From contig JAZBRS010000026.1 in the NCBI GenBank assembly GCA_037176725.1, positions 152,469,501 to 152,533,500 of the forward strand: 64,000 bases of DNA, in the 5' to 3' direction. The notes under the pieces were generated by a model that saw only the letters and a list, made by a program, of their open reading frames with translations, was not told the origin of the DNA and did no database searches. Position 1 is the first letter of the stretch. Every line of letters starts with the position of its first letter. Both the position numbers and the translations under genes were made by a program. Source of the stretch: Posidonia oceanica. Taxonomy: Eukaryota; Streptophyta; Magnoliopsida; Alismatales; Posidoniaceae. Of this stretch, positions 24,245 to 37,181 are shown one piece after another.

Positions 24245-24651
24245 AACAATATTATCATAATACTAATATCACTTTCCATTTATTCTTATTTTCTTATTCT
24301 ACACTTAAAAAAGAACTATTTTTTTTTTTAATTGCATGAGAAATTGGAAGCTCAAATCTCATGGATATCACCTATAAACACAAGTAAAAGAACTACAAAG
24401 TTAACAATTAAAATATACATAAATATTACTAAACTCAGTCAACAATGGATTAAAATAACTAGAATGTTATGAAATTCAAATAACATATTTCTTACTTATC
24501 AATGATTTTACCTGCCAATAAAGTTAAGAAAAACAAAAGGTTATTTGATACTTCTTGAATAAAAGCTCAAACAACCATGTTGGAGTAGTAAGATGTCGTC
24601 CTACGAGGTTATGACTGTACATGACAAACATGTAAAATTATTTCACTTATT
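24245..24651. other. AT-rich spacer
   Basis: No coding signal or clear repeat. The first 70 bp (AATAAGAATAA-like words) may be the right half of the small MITE into which copia-A inserted. Confidence 0.3.
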
Positions 24652-25164
24652 AAGGTGTAAACGGATCAGATACGATACGGATATGGATATTACCATATCC
24701 ATATCCGTTTTTGAAGTATAGATACAGATATCATTCGGATATGAAAAATACATATCCATATCCTTAAAAAACAGATAGAGATATGGATATAGTACGGATA
24801 TTTGACGGACGGACATGAATAAAAAAACGGATATAGTAGAATATCAAAAAAAAATTATATCTAAAACTTCAAATATATGTAAGTGAATATATACTTTACA
24901 TAACTAATCATATGAAAATCAGTAAATTATGACTATTGTCATTAAAATTTATATATTACAATCAAATCAAAGAATATATCTATATAACACAAATATAATA
25001 CGGATAATGGAAATGGAACAGATATTATGGAAAATTTGAAAATGATATCCATATCCGTATCTATATCTGTATCTGCTCGAGACAGATACGAATAATCGAT
25101 ATTCTTTAAAAAATAGATACAAATACAAATTGATACGAAATCCATATCAATTTGCAATCCTACC
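24652..25164. mobile_element. MITE-like hAT derivative with GGATATGGATA arrays
   Basis: About 510 bp with no ORF. The left end GGTGTAAACGGATCAGATACG and the reverse complement of the right end GGATTGCAAATTGATATGG are of the GTGTAAACGGAT type seen at ends of plant non-autonomous hATs. The first 180 bp and last 170 bp hold many GGATAT/ATATCC words in both orientations. A target duplication could not be fixed. Confidence 0.5.
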
Positions 25165-26400
25165 CCATACAATCCTAAATGCTAGTGCCTTGACTTCCAT
25201 CTATTTCTGGAGGTCAAAGCGGAGTAGATGGACTTCATTTTCCAACAAACAACTACCACATGCTTCCTGTGACTAATTATAGCGAAGACTCCAATAGTCT
25301 CTACAATTATTACTGCAGATTTCATCTGCCCACCCACCCCACAGACATTGTATCTTTCTACTAGGCTCCAATTATCCCTCCTTGAACAACCACAGACAAC
25401 ATTGATCAAAACAAGATAATTATGAGACTTCAACTAATCAGATAATATTTGAGGTTGAGAATTTGTACTTCCACAAACACTAAAAAAAAGAGTTTATTTA
25501 GATTATATTTGGAAACTCTTAAATGTAGAAGTAAGATTCTACGTTTTTTCTAAAAGTTGGTTTTTAAAATTTTTTTGTAGAAATTAGATTCTAGATTACC
25601 TTTAAAATTCTTATTTGATAAATAAATGTCTATTGGTAGAAGTTAGATTCTACAACAGTTAAATTACATATCTTTTCATTTCTCTCATCACAAATATAAT
25701 AATTACAAAAATATTAAAAACTAATATTATAATTACATATCTTATTTATCTAGTTTCTGCCAGAAGTTCCATCTACTTCTGGAAAATTATGAATTTATAC
25801 ATAGTTTCTCTTATCCAGAAATTCTGTGAGAAATGGAAGAACTAAATCCTATTTAGAACTGCTAATTACCTAAAAATCATCCACAATCAATTCCAACTAA
25901 GATCTAAAGAAGAAAAAAATGTTTAAAAGGTTCAGAGCTTGCATTTTTTGGATGATGATGGTAAGAGAATACTACTCCTACGGAAAAAAAAGACCATTGT
26001 GGAAGAAGATAAAGAGGCCGATGAAAGGGAGAGAGAATAAGCTGGCGCGTATTGACTTGAAAAATAAGCCCTTGTATATGTTGGAAGAATTTTTTTTTTT
26101 AATTCAAGACCTTACATTAGATTCTCTATTTTTAAATTTGTTCCCAAGCATAAATAAAGTATTGAGCTCTAGAAATCTGCAACCGCCTTAAAGTCCTTTT
26201 CCCCTTCTTCTCCGAAGTTTCATTGGCCTTTGGCACCAAGAAACACGTCATGCATACATCCACACCCGTCTCATAAACGGTACTTTACTCTAATCCAAAT
26301 GACTAAAGTAACCCAACCATTAATTGCTTGTTGTCTTATTGCGGTTGAATCAAAGGGTTTTTTCGGAATATGACTGGTAACTGATGATTCCTTCTTCCGT
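25165..26400. other. Intergenic, AT-rich, with a MITE-like segment
   Basis: No gene seen. Around 25490-25830 the words AGAAGTAAGATTCTACG, AGAAATTAGATTCTAG and AGAAGTTAGATTCTACAA recur with inverted partners (CTTCTG, TTCTACA), suggesting a small decayed MITE. The ORF at 25919-26191 has no recognisable content. Confidence 0.3.
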
Positions 26401-27109
26401 TGGTTATGCACGTCGCTAGCCATCGTACACGAACGACAAAAGGGGGAGGATTAGGATTAGGAATTCTCCTGGGCTCCGAATTTGGGAAGGAGAAATCGAA
26501 GAAGGAAGAAAAGATGCGGAAAAGGCTCCAAAGATCAGATCTCTAGGACCGGAGGAGGTGGATTTCGGTGAAACGCTGGGAGCTAACAGAGACGTGGACC
26601 ACCGTTTTTCTGGGTTCGTCGCGAAATTCCAATCTTTCTTGTGGGTAAGAAGAGGTCGTGTCTCTTTGCTTCACGTTTTTTTCTCCGATTGCTGCTTCTT
26701 GTTGTTTGTGGAGGAAGAAAGAAGGGTTCTTCTTTTTTTGCTTCTTGGTTTGGTTTATCTCTCTCTGCCGTCGTTGGAATTGTGGGAGAAGGAAGGTGAG
26801 TTTGATTTGGTTCAGTTTGGTACCCAGGAATCTAGGGCTCGCTCTTGATTCCGAGGGGGAAGGTTGTGGCTTTTATGTTGTTCTCAATTCGGTTTGGTTC
26901 AGATTGGGTGTTTGTGGAATCTGTGATGAGTTTGTGACGTTGGGCGATTTCTGGGGTTTCTTTCTCCTTCTTTTTGTGAAGGGAAGGAGACCCAGATTGT
27001 AGATATGGGTTGTAGTAACTGAGATTTTATCAGCCCACTTGTGACAGTGGGTATTAGGATTAGGGTTTCTTCTTCCCTAGAGATAGTTTTTAGTGTAGAA
27101 GAAGGAAAG
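26401..27109 (+). promoter_or_regulatory. Putative promoter and 5' UTR of the PI4K gamma gene
   Basis: The composition shifts from AT-rich to moderate GC from about 26430, with GGGCTCCGAATTTGGG and GA-rich purine stretches followed by CT- and TG-rich leader sequence typical of a plant 5' UTR. Frames here are interrupted and have no homology. No certain TATA box was seen. A GTG codon at 27041 is in frame with the kinase, but the first ATG in frame is at 27110. Confidence 0.4.
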
Positions 27110-29280
27110 ATGTCGTCTGCTGGCGTTGCTGTTAGCCCCATGGGGGAGGATTTGGCTCTTGCGCTTTTCCGGCTCGATAACTTCAAACTGCCACATTGCT
27201 CTGAGGAGTCCATCCTGATCTATCTGTCGTTCCCGGGGTCATCGATGGTCCCTATGCGAGTGTTGGAGAACGAGTCGATTGCGTCCATGAAGCTTAAGAT
27301 ACAGACTTACAAAGGGTTTGTTGCCAAGAAGCAGCGGCTGGTTCGTGATGGCCGCGAACTGGCTCGGAGTGACAGCTTGGTGAAGGAATATGGCGTGGGC
27401 AATGGGGATGTTCTCCACCTTGTTGTTCGGATGTCTGATCTCCGTATGATCACAGTTGAAACAACGTGTGGGAAGAAATTTGAATTAAATGCTGAGAGGA
27501 GCCGAAATGTGGCATACATCAAGCGGCAGATTGCAGAGAAAGGTTTGGTCAATCTCAATGGTCAGAAATTAGTCTGTGATGGTGAAGAGCTTGATGATCA
27601 GCTTCTGATTGCTGACATCCACAATGACAATGATACTGTGATCCACTTGCTTGTCTGCGAATCAGCAAAGATCAGCGCTGAACCTGTAGGAAAGGGTTAT
27701 GAGCTGTCTATTGAAGCAGCACACGTGGATGATAGTGCAGTGATTAGGGAGAGTGACACATTTGCTTGTAAAACTTCTGATAGAAATTTCATGCTTGAAC
27801 CTATTCTTGGAAATTTGAAAATTGAGTTGTCTCAGACAATCAATGATCTGGTGAATTCTGCATTTGCTGGATTGGACAAGGGAAATCCACCGGTCCCTTC
27901 TGCTGAGGGCTCAGGAGGAGCCTATTTCATGCAGGATGCAACTGGTCACGGATATCTTGCAGTGTTTAAACCATGTGATGAGGAGCCAATGGCTGTGAAC
28001 AATCCTCGCGGCCTTCCATTGTCTCAAGATGGTGAAGGGTTGAAGAGGGGGACTCGCGTAGGCGAGGGTGCTTTGAGGGAGGTGGCAGCTTATATTTTGG
28101 ACCATCCGGCAAGTGGGCTCCGGTCCTTTGTGACTGATGAAATTGGCTTTGCTGGTGTTCCTCCTACTGTAATGGTCCGTTGCCTGCATGAAGGGTTTAA
28201 TCATCCAGCAGGATACCAGTGTACTGAAAATAATTTCAAAATTGGATCTCTGCAGATGTTTGTGAAAAATCATGGAAGTTGTGAAGATATGGGACCTCAT
28301 GCTTTTCCGGTGGAGGAGGTTCATAAGATATCTGTGTTGGATTTAAGATTGGCAAATGCAGATCGCCATGGAGGAAATATTTTGGTCTGTCGAGAGGACA
28401 AAGGGCAAGTCACCCTCGTTCCTATTGACCATGGATACTGCTTGCCTGAGAATGTAAGTATCTACTGTCTTTCTTTAGTCGTTCTTGTCAATTTTGCTAA
28501 ATACATTTGCTGAATTTAATCTCTTGGGTGCTGGTTTTTTGTGCTGCACTGTAATTAGTTCCTCTACTCTTTTGTGAAAGATAAATCCCATATTATATTT
28601 TTTGGAGAGTATACAGCTCTTTTTATTGTTTGTTTACTTCCTCTACTTTGTTTCAAATTCACAGGACAAAGATATGTTATTTTAGTATTTGTCCCTTGAG
28701 AATGATATGCATGCACGATTGAACTTGATTTTCTAAAATTAGATTAGCATAATAGCTACTGAATTTGGTGTATCACTCTGCCTCTGAAAGAGATTGCGTT
28801 GCACTTTTGTATGTAATATTTTTTATGGTTTCAGGACACATAAGTTTAAGATTTTATGTGATTTTTTTTATGATTAATGATATTTATTTTGTCTCATGTT
28901 AGTTTGAAGATTGCACATTTGAGTGGCTCTATTGGCCCCAAGCTCGGGAACCCTACAACTTCGAAACTATAGAGTACATAAAATCTTTAGATGCCGAACA
29001 CGACATAGCTCTCCTGAAATTTCATGGTTGGGAACTATCAGTAGATTGTGCCCGTACGCTCCGTATCTCCACTATGCTTTTGAAGAAAGGAGTGGAAAGA
29101 GGTTTCTCCCCATTTACCATAGGAAGCATCCTCTGTAGAGAAACTCTCAAGGAGGAGTCTATGATCGAGGAGATTCTCCATGAGGCAAAAGAAACTGTTC
29201 TTCCTTGCTCAAGTGAAGTTGTATTTATGGAAGTAATATCTGAAATTATGGATCACTATCTTGATAAGTTGACTGGATGA
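27110..29280 (+). CDS. PI4KG: Phosphatidylinositol 4-kinase gamma with two ubiquitin-like domains
   Basis: Type II-like PI 4-kinase of the plant gamma (UBDK) group. Members act as lipid or protein kinases and bind ubiquitin-pathway clients. Exons are 27110-28453 (448 codons) and 28903-29280 (125 codons plus TGA), joined in phase 0 (AAT|GTAAGT ... TTAG|TTT), for 573 aa. Ubiquitin-like domain 1 spans about residues 35-108 and domain 2 about 112-183. The PI3/4-kinase domain runs from about 265 with GSGGAYFMQD (268-277) and Lys287 in AVFKPCDEEP. The catalytic loop is LANADRHGGNIL (Asp418) and the metal motif is PIDHGYCLPEN (Asp440). The ATG at 27110 (MSSAGVAVSP) fits the family N-terminus. Length and motifs are complete and no breaks are seen. 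A hAT remnant starts about 210 bp past the stop. Confidence 0.96.
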
Positions 29281-29491
29281 AGTACAAAAATTGTTGTATA
29301 TTTGTATCTTTTAGTGTATTGATATTAAAGATCTTATTGTAATATTGACTCATCAAAGTCCATTGTTATTGTAATCAGTCTTTCTTATAGACTATGTGTA
29401 TTGTCAATTTAAATTTTATCGAAACATCTCATTACTTTATTCTGTATTTAACATGAGATACTTTTTTATTTTGCAAATAGTAAGGTATCGT
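29281..29491 (+). other. 3' UTR of the PI4K gamma gene
   Basis: AT-rich with ATTAAA near 29326 and TTGTAAT words, suited to plant polyadenylation. It ends where the hAT terminal repeat begins, so the transcript end may be close to or inside the transposon. Confidence 0.4.
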
Positions 29492-32484
29492 TAGACATGT
29501 AAATCGGGCCGAGTGGGGTCGACTCGGTCTGATTTTTGTCAGGCCCGTTCGGGCTTGGTCCGGGTTAGGCCAGGCCACCTGTCAGACTGGGCTGGGCCGG
29601 GTTGAGTCAAATATTTGGCTGGTTCGGCATAACCCATGGTTGGACCGGGTCATGGATCATATCGGTCCATTCGGTCTATTTTTTAAAAAATATATTTAAA
29701 AAAAAAAATTTTTTTTATTAAATATTGGTATATACATAAAAAAATTGAAAATTACATAAGATAAATGCTTGATATTGATGTATAAAATTTTACATAAAAA
29801 AAATTGAAAATTACATTAAAAAAATTGAAATAGTAATATTGATATTTAAAATTTTACATCTCTTTACAATTTTTTTACATAAATATTTAAAAAATTACAT
29901 CTTAAGTTCTTAATCATGTGTGGAGTCCGTTTCGGTCCCCGTGTCCGTTGAAGTTGATGCCGTCTCGTCGTCTTCAGTATCATTGTTTAAGTTGAATTCT
30001 TGAAGATGATAAACCGCATCATACCAGTTCTTCAAACACACAAAGACTTCTATATACTTTTTTGATAATATACATCTTTTATCATTTAAAACTCTTTTAC
30101 CTGCAGAAAATGCAGACTCCGACGCCACAGTAAACGTCGGAATCGTTAGTAAATCTTTAGCCATTCTAGAAACTATAGGAAACCTAATTGCTGTATTAGA
30201 CCACTACTTTAATATATCTAAGTTATTCAATTCTGATTCACTAAATACAAATTCACATTCTAAATAATTTTCTAATTCATTATTTGTTAATGATTTTACG
30301 TATTTTTCCTTTTTCTTATTTAATCTACTCTAAAATGAACCACCAGTACTGCTACTACTACTATGTGGTCCTACAGTACTAGATTTAGGTGTACTAGAAC
30401 TACCTTCACCACAAATTTTAACATATTTTTCAAATAATGTATACAAAGTAGTCTTAATTTTATTATTAAATTCTTCTATTAATTTATTTTTATCCATGTT
30501 ACTAAAAATATCATTTATAAGTATCATACAATTAACAAGTCTATGTCTAGGATTCATAATTATTGCTAAACATGTCCACATTGGAGGATCATCCCAATAA
30601 CTATTATATTTATGTTGTATTACTTGAATAATGTTTACAAAACTTGACACTTCTCTATATTGTTGAAAAATATTTGTAATATTAAATAAATTAATTAAAA
30701 CTAAATTACTAGTAGGATAATATTTGACCAGATAATTGTTTAGTAGCATTATAAAAATGTTCTAAAAAAGTATGAATTATTTGAGAATTTTGCCAATCTT
30801 CATCATTTAACATATAATTAGATTTTACATTATAAAAATGCTGTAATTAAATGTCTATAAGGTAAACTTGAACTTAACATATTATAAGTTGAGTTCCATT
30901 TATGTTGAACATCTAATTTAAATTTTTTAGATCTTAAACCATCTTCTGAACATAAATTTCTAAATTCTTGATATCTTTTAGGTGATGTTTGAATAAATAA
31001 AATAGTTGTTCTTATACTTTCTATATAAGGTTTAATGCAATTTATACCATCTTCTACAATTAAATTTAATATGTGACAACAACACCTACAATGAAAGATT
31101 TCACCATTTAATATTGGTTTTAGATTTCTTTTTAATAAATCTATGGCAACATTATTATTATAAGCATTATCAAAAGATATTGTATTAATTTTATAATATA
31201 AATGAAATTCTTTCGTAATTTCTTCTAACATATTAGCTATAGCCTTATGATAATCAAATACTCTAAAAACTATTAATCTTTTTTGTAAGATCCACTCTAT
31301 GTTTATCCAATGTGCCAGTTAAACATAGATATGGAAAATTATTAGAACCTGTCCAAACATCACAAGTTAATGATACTTTACATAATAAATTAAAAAATAT
31401 TCTCATTATATTTTGTTTATCTTTTTTAAATGTTTTATGAATAATATTTTATATAGTGTTTCTAGAATGACTTTTAAATTGTGGATCAAAGACAATCTTG
31501 TACACAATATTCAAATTTTTTATTTTCTGATGATGAAAATGGTTATTCATCTTGTACTATATATTTTGTTAAACGTTCTTTTATTTTTTCTGCATTAAAT
31601 TTCCAATTTACTAAATCACCTGAACCTATGTGTAATTTTGATTACCTTAAATCTGTATTTTTTTTATTGTGTGCAGCTATACATTTTTGTAAATGCCTAG
31701 CTATGTGACATACATCCTCATCCCTAGAACAAGTGTATTCCGAACCACAATAATTACAATAGCATATACTTTCATCTGTAAGGTATATGGTAACATGTTT
31801 TCAAACCCATGAACTATGTTTCCTAGGTTTTTTTGTGCTAGTGGATTGTGTAGGGGTGTATTGATGTTGAGGCTGGTTTGACTCCTAGATTGAGATATAA
31901 TCATGGCTTCCTATGTTTTCCATTATAAATATCTAAAGTATGAAAAAAAATATGAAAATTATAACTACAGAATTTAACAGTAGAAAAAAAAAATGTAATA
32001 ACTAATATATGAAACCAGAAACTTTTAACCTAAAAGTTCCAAAATCTAAAAATAGAGGGAGTAGAAGTAGAGAAATTAGAGAAATTAGAAGTAGAGAATT
32101 TTTGTAGCTCAGAAGATCAGCAGAGTTAGAGAATAATTGAGCAGATGGGAGACCGAAGTCCTAAATATGGAAGAATTGACCACTTGGAAGAATTCTGAGA
32201 GTAAGAAGATTATGAGTGTTGTAATAAAGAGACAATAGTAAATTGTGCGAAAAAATATAAAGATATTGTAAGATATTTATAGAAAAATAAAGAAAAAAAA
32301 ATAATCGTTAAACCGTGCTAACAATGAACAACGGCCATTTCTATTTTTTTTAAGGCCCATGCAGCCCAAAATGATGAACCCATTTCTTTTTTTTTTCAAA
32401 CCGGTCCAACCCATGCTGATTCCAACGGACCCAAACAGGCCGAAACGACAGGCCCAACCTGGACCGACCTATTTTACAAGTCTA
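29492..32484 (-). mobile_element. Ac-like hAT transposon, minus orientation
   Basis: Ends are TAGACATGTAAATCGGGCC and, on the opposite strand at the right, TAGACTTGTAAAATAGGTCGG, so inverted repeats with a TGTAAA core. Flanks GTATCGTT and GTATCTCA share five bases, a decayed 8-bp duplication. GGGCC/GGCCC-rich subterminal words occur at both ends (29505-29620 and 32350-32470). It encodes a broken BED-hAT transposase on the minus strand. Confidence 0.8.
29910..31905 (-). pseudogene. BED-finger hAT transposase, broken
   Basis: Read on the minus strand. A BED zinc finger lies at about 31830-31680 (KHSSWVWKHV, CNYCGSEYTC, HIARHLQKC). The catalytic region follows (ITKEFHLYYKINTISFDNAY, FHCRCCCHILNLIVEDGI, FKLDVQHKWNSTYNMLSSSL, 31231-30830). 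Then come the helical part (WDDPPMWTCLAIIMNPRHRL) and the C-terminal dimerisation domain (LTIPTFTVASESAFSAGKRV, CLKNWYDAVYHL, 30164-29910). This order matches the Ac/RICESLEEPER type. The frame is split by several stops and frameshifts (near 31240, 30790, 30330 and 30170), so it is not functional. Confidence 0.88.
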
Positions 32485-35400
32485 GTATCTCACACTTCAA
32501 TAGATACTCGAAGAACAAAACTTACAATTAGCAAAACGCATTATAGATAAAAATTTATTTGTATTTAAAGTAAATAAAATATTATATTTGTTTAATTTAG
32601 AATTGGACAGGGGCCGCGCGAACGCGTACCCCCCCAGCAACAAATTATGACGTACACTCTCCCGCTTGGGGAGATGTTAGGCGTGCACCCCTCCTGAGTG
32701 CAATGGAGGCCACACACCTAGGCCATGAGCCTTCGTGATTACCCATTGACCCCGTCCAGGTAAGTATGGATGAACGGTCCCCGTGCCTACTAATTTATTG
32801 TACACTCCTCCCTGCTCAAGGTCTTGTTTTACCGATGTGGGACTAAATATATCATGCCTAAACACGAACCTGTGTAGACTAGTTTGTATCTGTGATGTTT
32901 GCATTTGGGTTGAACACACCGTGCAGGGTAACAGCTTGCATCACGAAACCACCTGTTCTTTTGAAATTTTTTCGCGGTTTCGAGGTTTTTTTAGGATTTA
33001 GAAATTGATTTACTATTAATCAAGAAATTATTTTGTTTGAATTACATGTTTCTGGATTGCGTGTTTCAAAAGTTGTATTCATATGTACAGGCGTAACTGG
33101 TCCTTTTATTTTCACTGTTGGCTAGATGCAATGCAAAAAAAATTGGTATTATAAATATGTTTTTAAAAATCTAACTAATTTGGTTTTGGTTGACCAATAC
33201 CCACTTTTGGTTTCAGTACGAAGACCAAAAACTCTGTCATCTACCTATACATCAAAATTTCATCAACCAATATAAATTGATATGTAATCTCAAAAGTTTA
33301 AGGCTCTAGCTTAAATATTAAATAAGTAAAATGCATGTGTTTTTCTAATACAATCAAGAAAGGATCTAAATTAAATAAAAACCAAAGAGAATCTAGAGTT
33401 TGGTTCACTATTGCGAAATGCTCAACCAAACAAGATTCCCCTTTTATTGATCTAACTGACTCACACAAGATAAATGTTTTTTTGCAAAAGAAAATTATAG
33501 TCCAATTATGTTGAAAATGGGACATGTTTTAATTTATGGGATATGTGTAACCACCAGTCAAGCGGAACACCTCATAAACTCAAATAGAGATTATTAGTTG
33601 ATTTTCTAGTATCAATATCTTAGTTCTCTCAATATCAATTGTAGATATCTATATGCATATCTATAGAATATATGTATCCAAATGCGGAGTTAAGAATTAA
33701 ATTAAGGGAGACAGTACTTTGCATTATATATATTACTAAATATAATAAAAAAATATTAATAATAATAAAAATGATTTTTAAAAACAACATATAATCGTCT
33801 TTCTCTTTTTCTACAAAGTATCTAAAATATAACCATTAAAACATAGATATTTACAAAAGAAGTCCCTAAAAAATAATTTTAACCTTCATAAAGTCCCAAA
33901 AACATGAGTTTTGCTTATAAATTTGCATTGTAGTCTTAATTTTTTCTAAAAAATGCATGATATTAAAAATATACTAAATTTTGAATTTAAATAGGGTGGA
34001 CAATTTACATTGCCTCCTAACTTTTACTTTGTAAATAAATAGTTATAATAGAGTTTCTTTTAAATAAGGGAGACAGTTGCCCCTGCCCAACCCATCCCCC
34101 TACCTCCACTTCTACAGATGATTTACATAAAATATTATATATATATTGTAAATATCTATACTACGCTTGAGCAATTGTATTATGTTTTAAACTTACCTAT
34201 CATCTGTGTATATTGAGATAAATTATTATTTTAATTTACTACTAAAACAAGGTCGGACATTACTGAAATAGATGCATCGATAATATGTATATTCATATCA
34301 ATACTTACTAGATTTAAATGCATACCAGAATAAATATGGACATGGAATAAAATATTGGATTTTGAACCTTATTTAGCAAAAGGTTTGTTGTTTGATGTGT
34401 ACTATCAATTCGGGATGGTGTCTTTTAATATTTGCTTTAGATAAAAGATTTAAGCATATTATGTTCTTATTCATTTCATGGTATATTATACACTCTAGTT
34501 TGACACTAATCAGAATATTGTTTACCTTGATTAAAAGTGATGGTTTCAACTATCAAAATTGACCAAAGTATGAAACATTTTCATCAATGAGTTATGATGA
34601 TTGGATTGTAAAGAATTTGGTCCATTTATTATCATTGTATTGTATGGCATAACAAAAAAAGTTCTACATGAAAAATCAATTTGGAATTACTCTTTCTAAA
34701 CGAACACTTTTTAGCAAAACCTGTAATTTCAGATGTAGTTTTAATCAACTAGTTATGTATCTAGAGTTTTGCCTTGTCTCTGAAGCTTTTTAATTACTTT
34801 TTCTAAACAAATACTTTTTAGCAAAATTGCTTTTAGAATTATAACTTTTAATAAAAAAAACTAACTTTTTACGAAAGTTTATATATTACAATTTTTCCGT
34901 TAGCAGCTTTTTTAGTTTAAAACACAGAAAATTTGTTCAAAACTTTTCGAAGAAAAACTCTAGAAGAAAAAACCGTTTAGAATGTTCTTTCCGAAAAGTA
35001 TTTTTTCCAAAAGTTAGGAAATTTTCATAAATCTAAAGGTCTATTTGATTGTGGATTATTAACGATGGATTATTTGAAAAGTGATGATATGTTAGAAAAT
35101 AATGTTTGTTTAATAAAAAGAGGAAAAAATCTAAAAAGTTGACAAGACAGTTTTTTGGATATGGACTCATTGATAATAAAAAAAATTAAAAAAAAAAATC
35201 AATAATCCACTTTATTGCCAAACGGAACAAAGTTTGATGCAACACTTGTGGTGCGCAGAGTTAGTGTGCATGTGAGACCTATTGCTACACCTACGCCAAT
35301 GCATCTTCATGTGTAGAATCATTGGGCATTGCTTTCGTAACTCTGCACCGACACAGCACTTGATGCCACCAAGATAGGTCCATTTCAGCAGACAAGTCAT

Positions 35401-36029
35401 TGCTCGTTCCACCAAGTGAAAAAGAAAAGAGGAAGGACAGGGGATAAGATACCATCACAAAAAGAAGAGAAAAGACCAGAAAAGAAAATATTCCTTTTAG
35501 GCTTGCATGTATGTAGTCTTACTTTGATGTCAACGTCGAATTCCAAAGGATCTTACTGTTACATCTGGGAAAGAAAATTGTTGTGTCCATCTCATGTTAT
35601 GCAGTAGCCTTGGTTTAAACCCAAGAGGCTTACTTTTGGCGTAATGAATACGTCAGATGTCATTGTCAGATGTTTGGTAAAGTTTTTAAACAACTTTTGA
35701 ATATGTAACTTCCAATCAAAATCTACGATGGTTTAATAATTTTACTAAATAATATCAATTTTTTAAAATCAAACAACTTTTAAAGTAATAATTCTTTTTA
35801 CATTTCTAGAAACTAAGTTATAATTACTTCCAAGTAAAAGTTAGTTTCTATACTTAAATCTATAAATTGAAATTTTATCAAACAGACCCTTAGTCATGAA
35901 CTAGATGCAAGGTTTTAAATGGTTTTTGCTCTTGTTATCTGGTACCAACTAATGAGTCAGGGTATCTGAGTCCTTTTCTTTTTTCTTAAAAAAAAAAAAT
36001 AAAAATAAAAATTCTTGAGCACATAGTTC
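32485..36029. other. Intergenic with small repeats
   Basis: No gene. At 32600-32850 a GC-rich segment with ACCGATGTGGGACTAA (32831) resembles an LTR/TRIM remnant, but I cannot classify it. Two MITE-like pieces have TTTG-type ends. One is at about 35036-35228 (GGTCTATTTGATTGTGGATT on the left, ATCCACTTTATTGCCAAACGG on the right). The other is at about 35668-35892 (GATGTTTGGTAAAG on the left, TTTATCAAACAGACCCTTAG on the right). The rest is AT-rich with no coding signal. Confidence 0.35.
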
Positions 36030-36090
36030 TCTCTCTCTTTCTTTCTCTCTCTTTCTCACTCTCTTTCTTTCTCTCTCTCTTTCTCACACA

Positions 36091-36125
<35 letters not shown>

Positions 36126-36705
36126 TCCCTCCTTCCCTCTCCCTTTCTCTCTCTCTCTCTTTCCCACCCCCTCATCCCCCTCATGTGCCCTCTCCTCTCT
36201 TCCCCTTCCCCCCCTTCACGCGTGTGCCCCCTTCTGCCCTGCACGTGCGGTCCTCTTCCCCCTTCACCCTCGTGCTCGTCCTCCTCCTCCCCCGTGCACG
36301 GTGCCCTAGCCGGCGCAGCCTCCTTCCTCCCCATCCGTCCATCTCTCCTTCCTTTCCCCCTCCTCCTCCTTTCCCCCTTCCTCCCCCTCCCGTCCTCTCC
36401 TTCCTCCTCCTCTTCTTCTTCTTCCACTGGTGGTTGGCGGCTGTGGGCGGTGGCCGACGTGCGGTGGCCGACGGTGGTGCGGCGAGCGAGCTCTAGTCGT
36501 CGTCCTGGTGGAGCGGCATGCTCGGTGTGTGTGTAGATCACTGGTGGACGGAGGTTGTCCATCTGTCCCAAGGTACACGCCTCGCCTTAGGAGCCTTTTT
36601 ATTTAGAATTTGCTATGCATGTGTCTCTTACCATGTTTTGTATGTTATATTTAAGTTTGGTAATTTTTAAAGATTTATATGTATTTAGGCGAATTTATGA
36701 TGTAC
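36030..36705 (+). repeat. Gypsy LTR fragment (same family as 10656 and 50711)
   Basis: Matches 10860-11410 of the first LTR copy. It has a CT microsatellite (36031-36160, longer here), the pyrimidine-rich block ending CCCTAGCCGGC, the GGTGGTGCGGCGAGC / TCGTCGTCCTGGTGGAGCGG block, TGTGTAGATC, GGAGGTTGTCC, AAGGTACACGCCTCG and the following TATGTATTTAGGCGAATTTA. Both ends are missing, so it is a truncated relic. The long ORFs here on both strands come from skewed composition. Confidence 0.8.
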
Positions 36706-37181
36706 CAAGTCTGGAGAAGTGCAGATACGTGTTACTTTGGAGAATGAAAAGAAGTCATCCATCCCTGGCGAATTATGCCATGTTTTGTATACGTTAGTCA
36801 TCCAACACCATGGTGAGTCACCCATGTGCTCAATGCATGAGGGCAAGCAGACATTTGCACATCTATTGCCCAATGGGGATGTTCGAAACCCGTCTCCATG
36901 TAAATACCTTGAAAAATTTTCACATAAAATAAGTTTTATCGGAAGAAGAGTACATTTACAATTAATTAGTCCTTCATGGCCGGTTCTTCTCGGCTCTCGA
37001 CCATGAAATTATTCCTTAATTAGAAAACAGAACAAAGAAAAAACATCCTATCAACTAAACAATCCATACCCATCTACCTTATGATAAATACTATATCAGT
37101 GACAACAAAATCAGAAAAAAAAAAGGGAGAGAGAAAGAGAGTAACCAAGAAAACAACCCCCATAATTTTAGTGAGCTGGTT
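36706..37181. other. Spacer 3' of the pectinesterase gene
   Basis: No coding homology was recognised. It includes the probable 3' UTR of the pectinesterase (minus strand, about 37181-37000). Confidence 0.3.

Noticed and set aside
27041..27109. Upstream in-frame start for the PI4K gene
   Set aside because: The codon at 27041 is GTG, not ATG. The ATG at 27110 gives the family-like MSSAG start, so the 23 extra residues were left out.
32590..32860. Cassandra/TRIM element or 5S-like sequence
   Set aside because: The ACCGATGTGGGACT word is suggestive, but no paired terminal repeats or 5S boxes A and C could be found.
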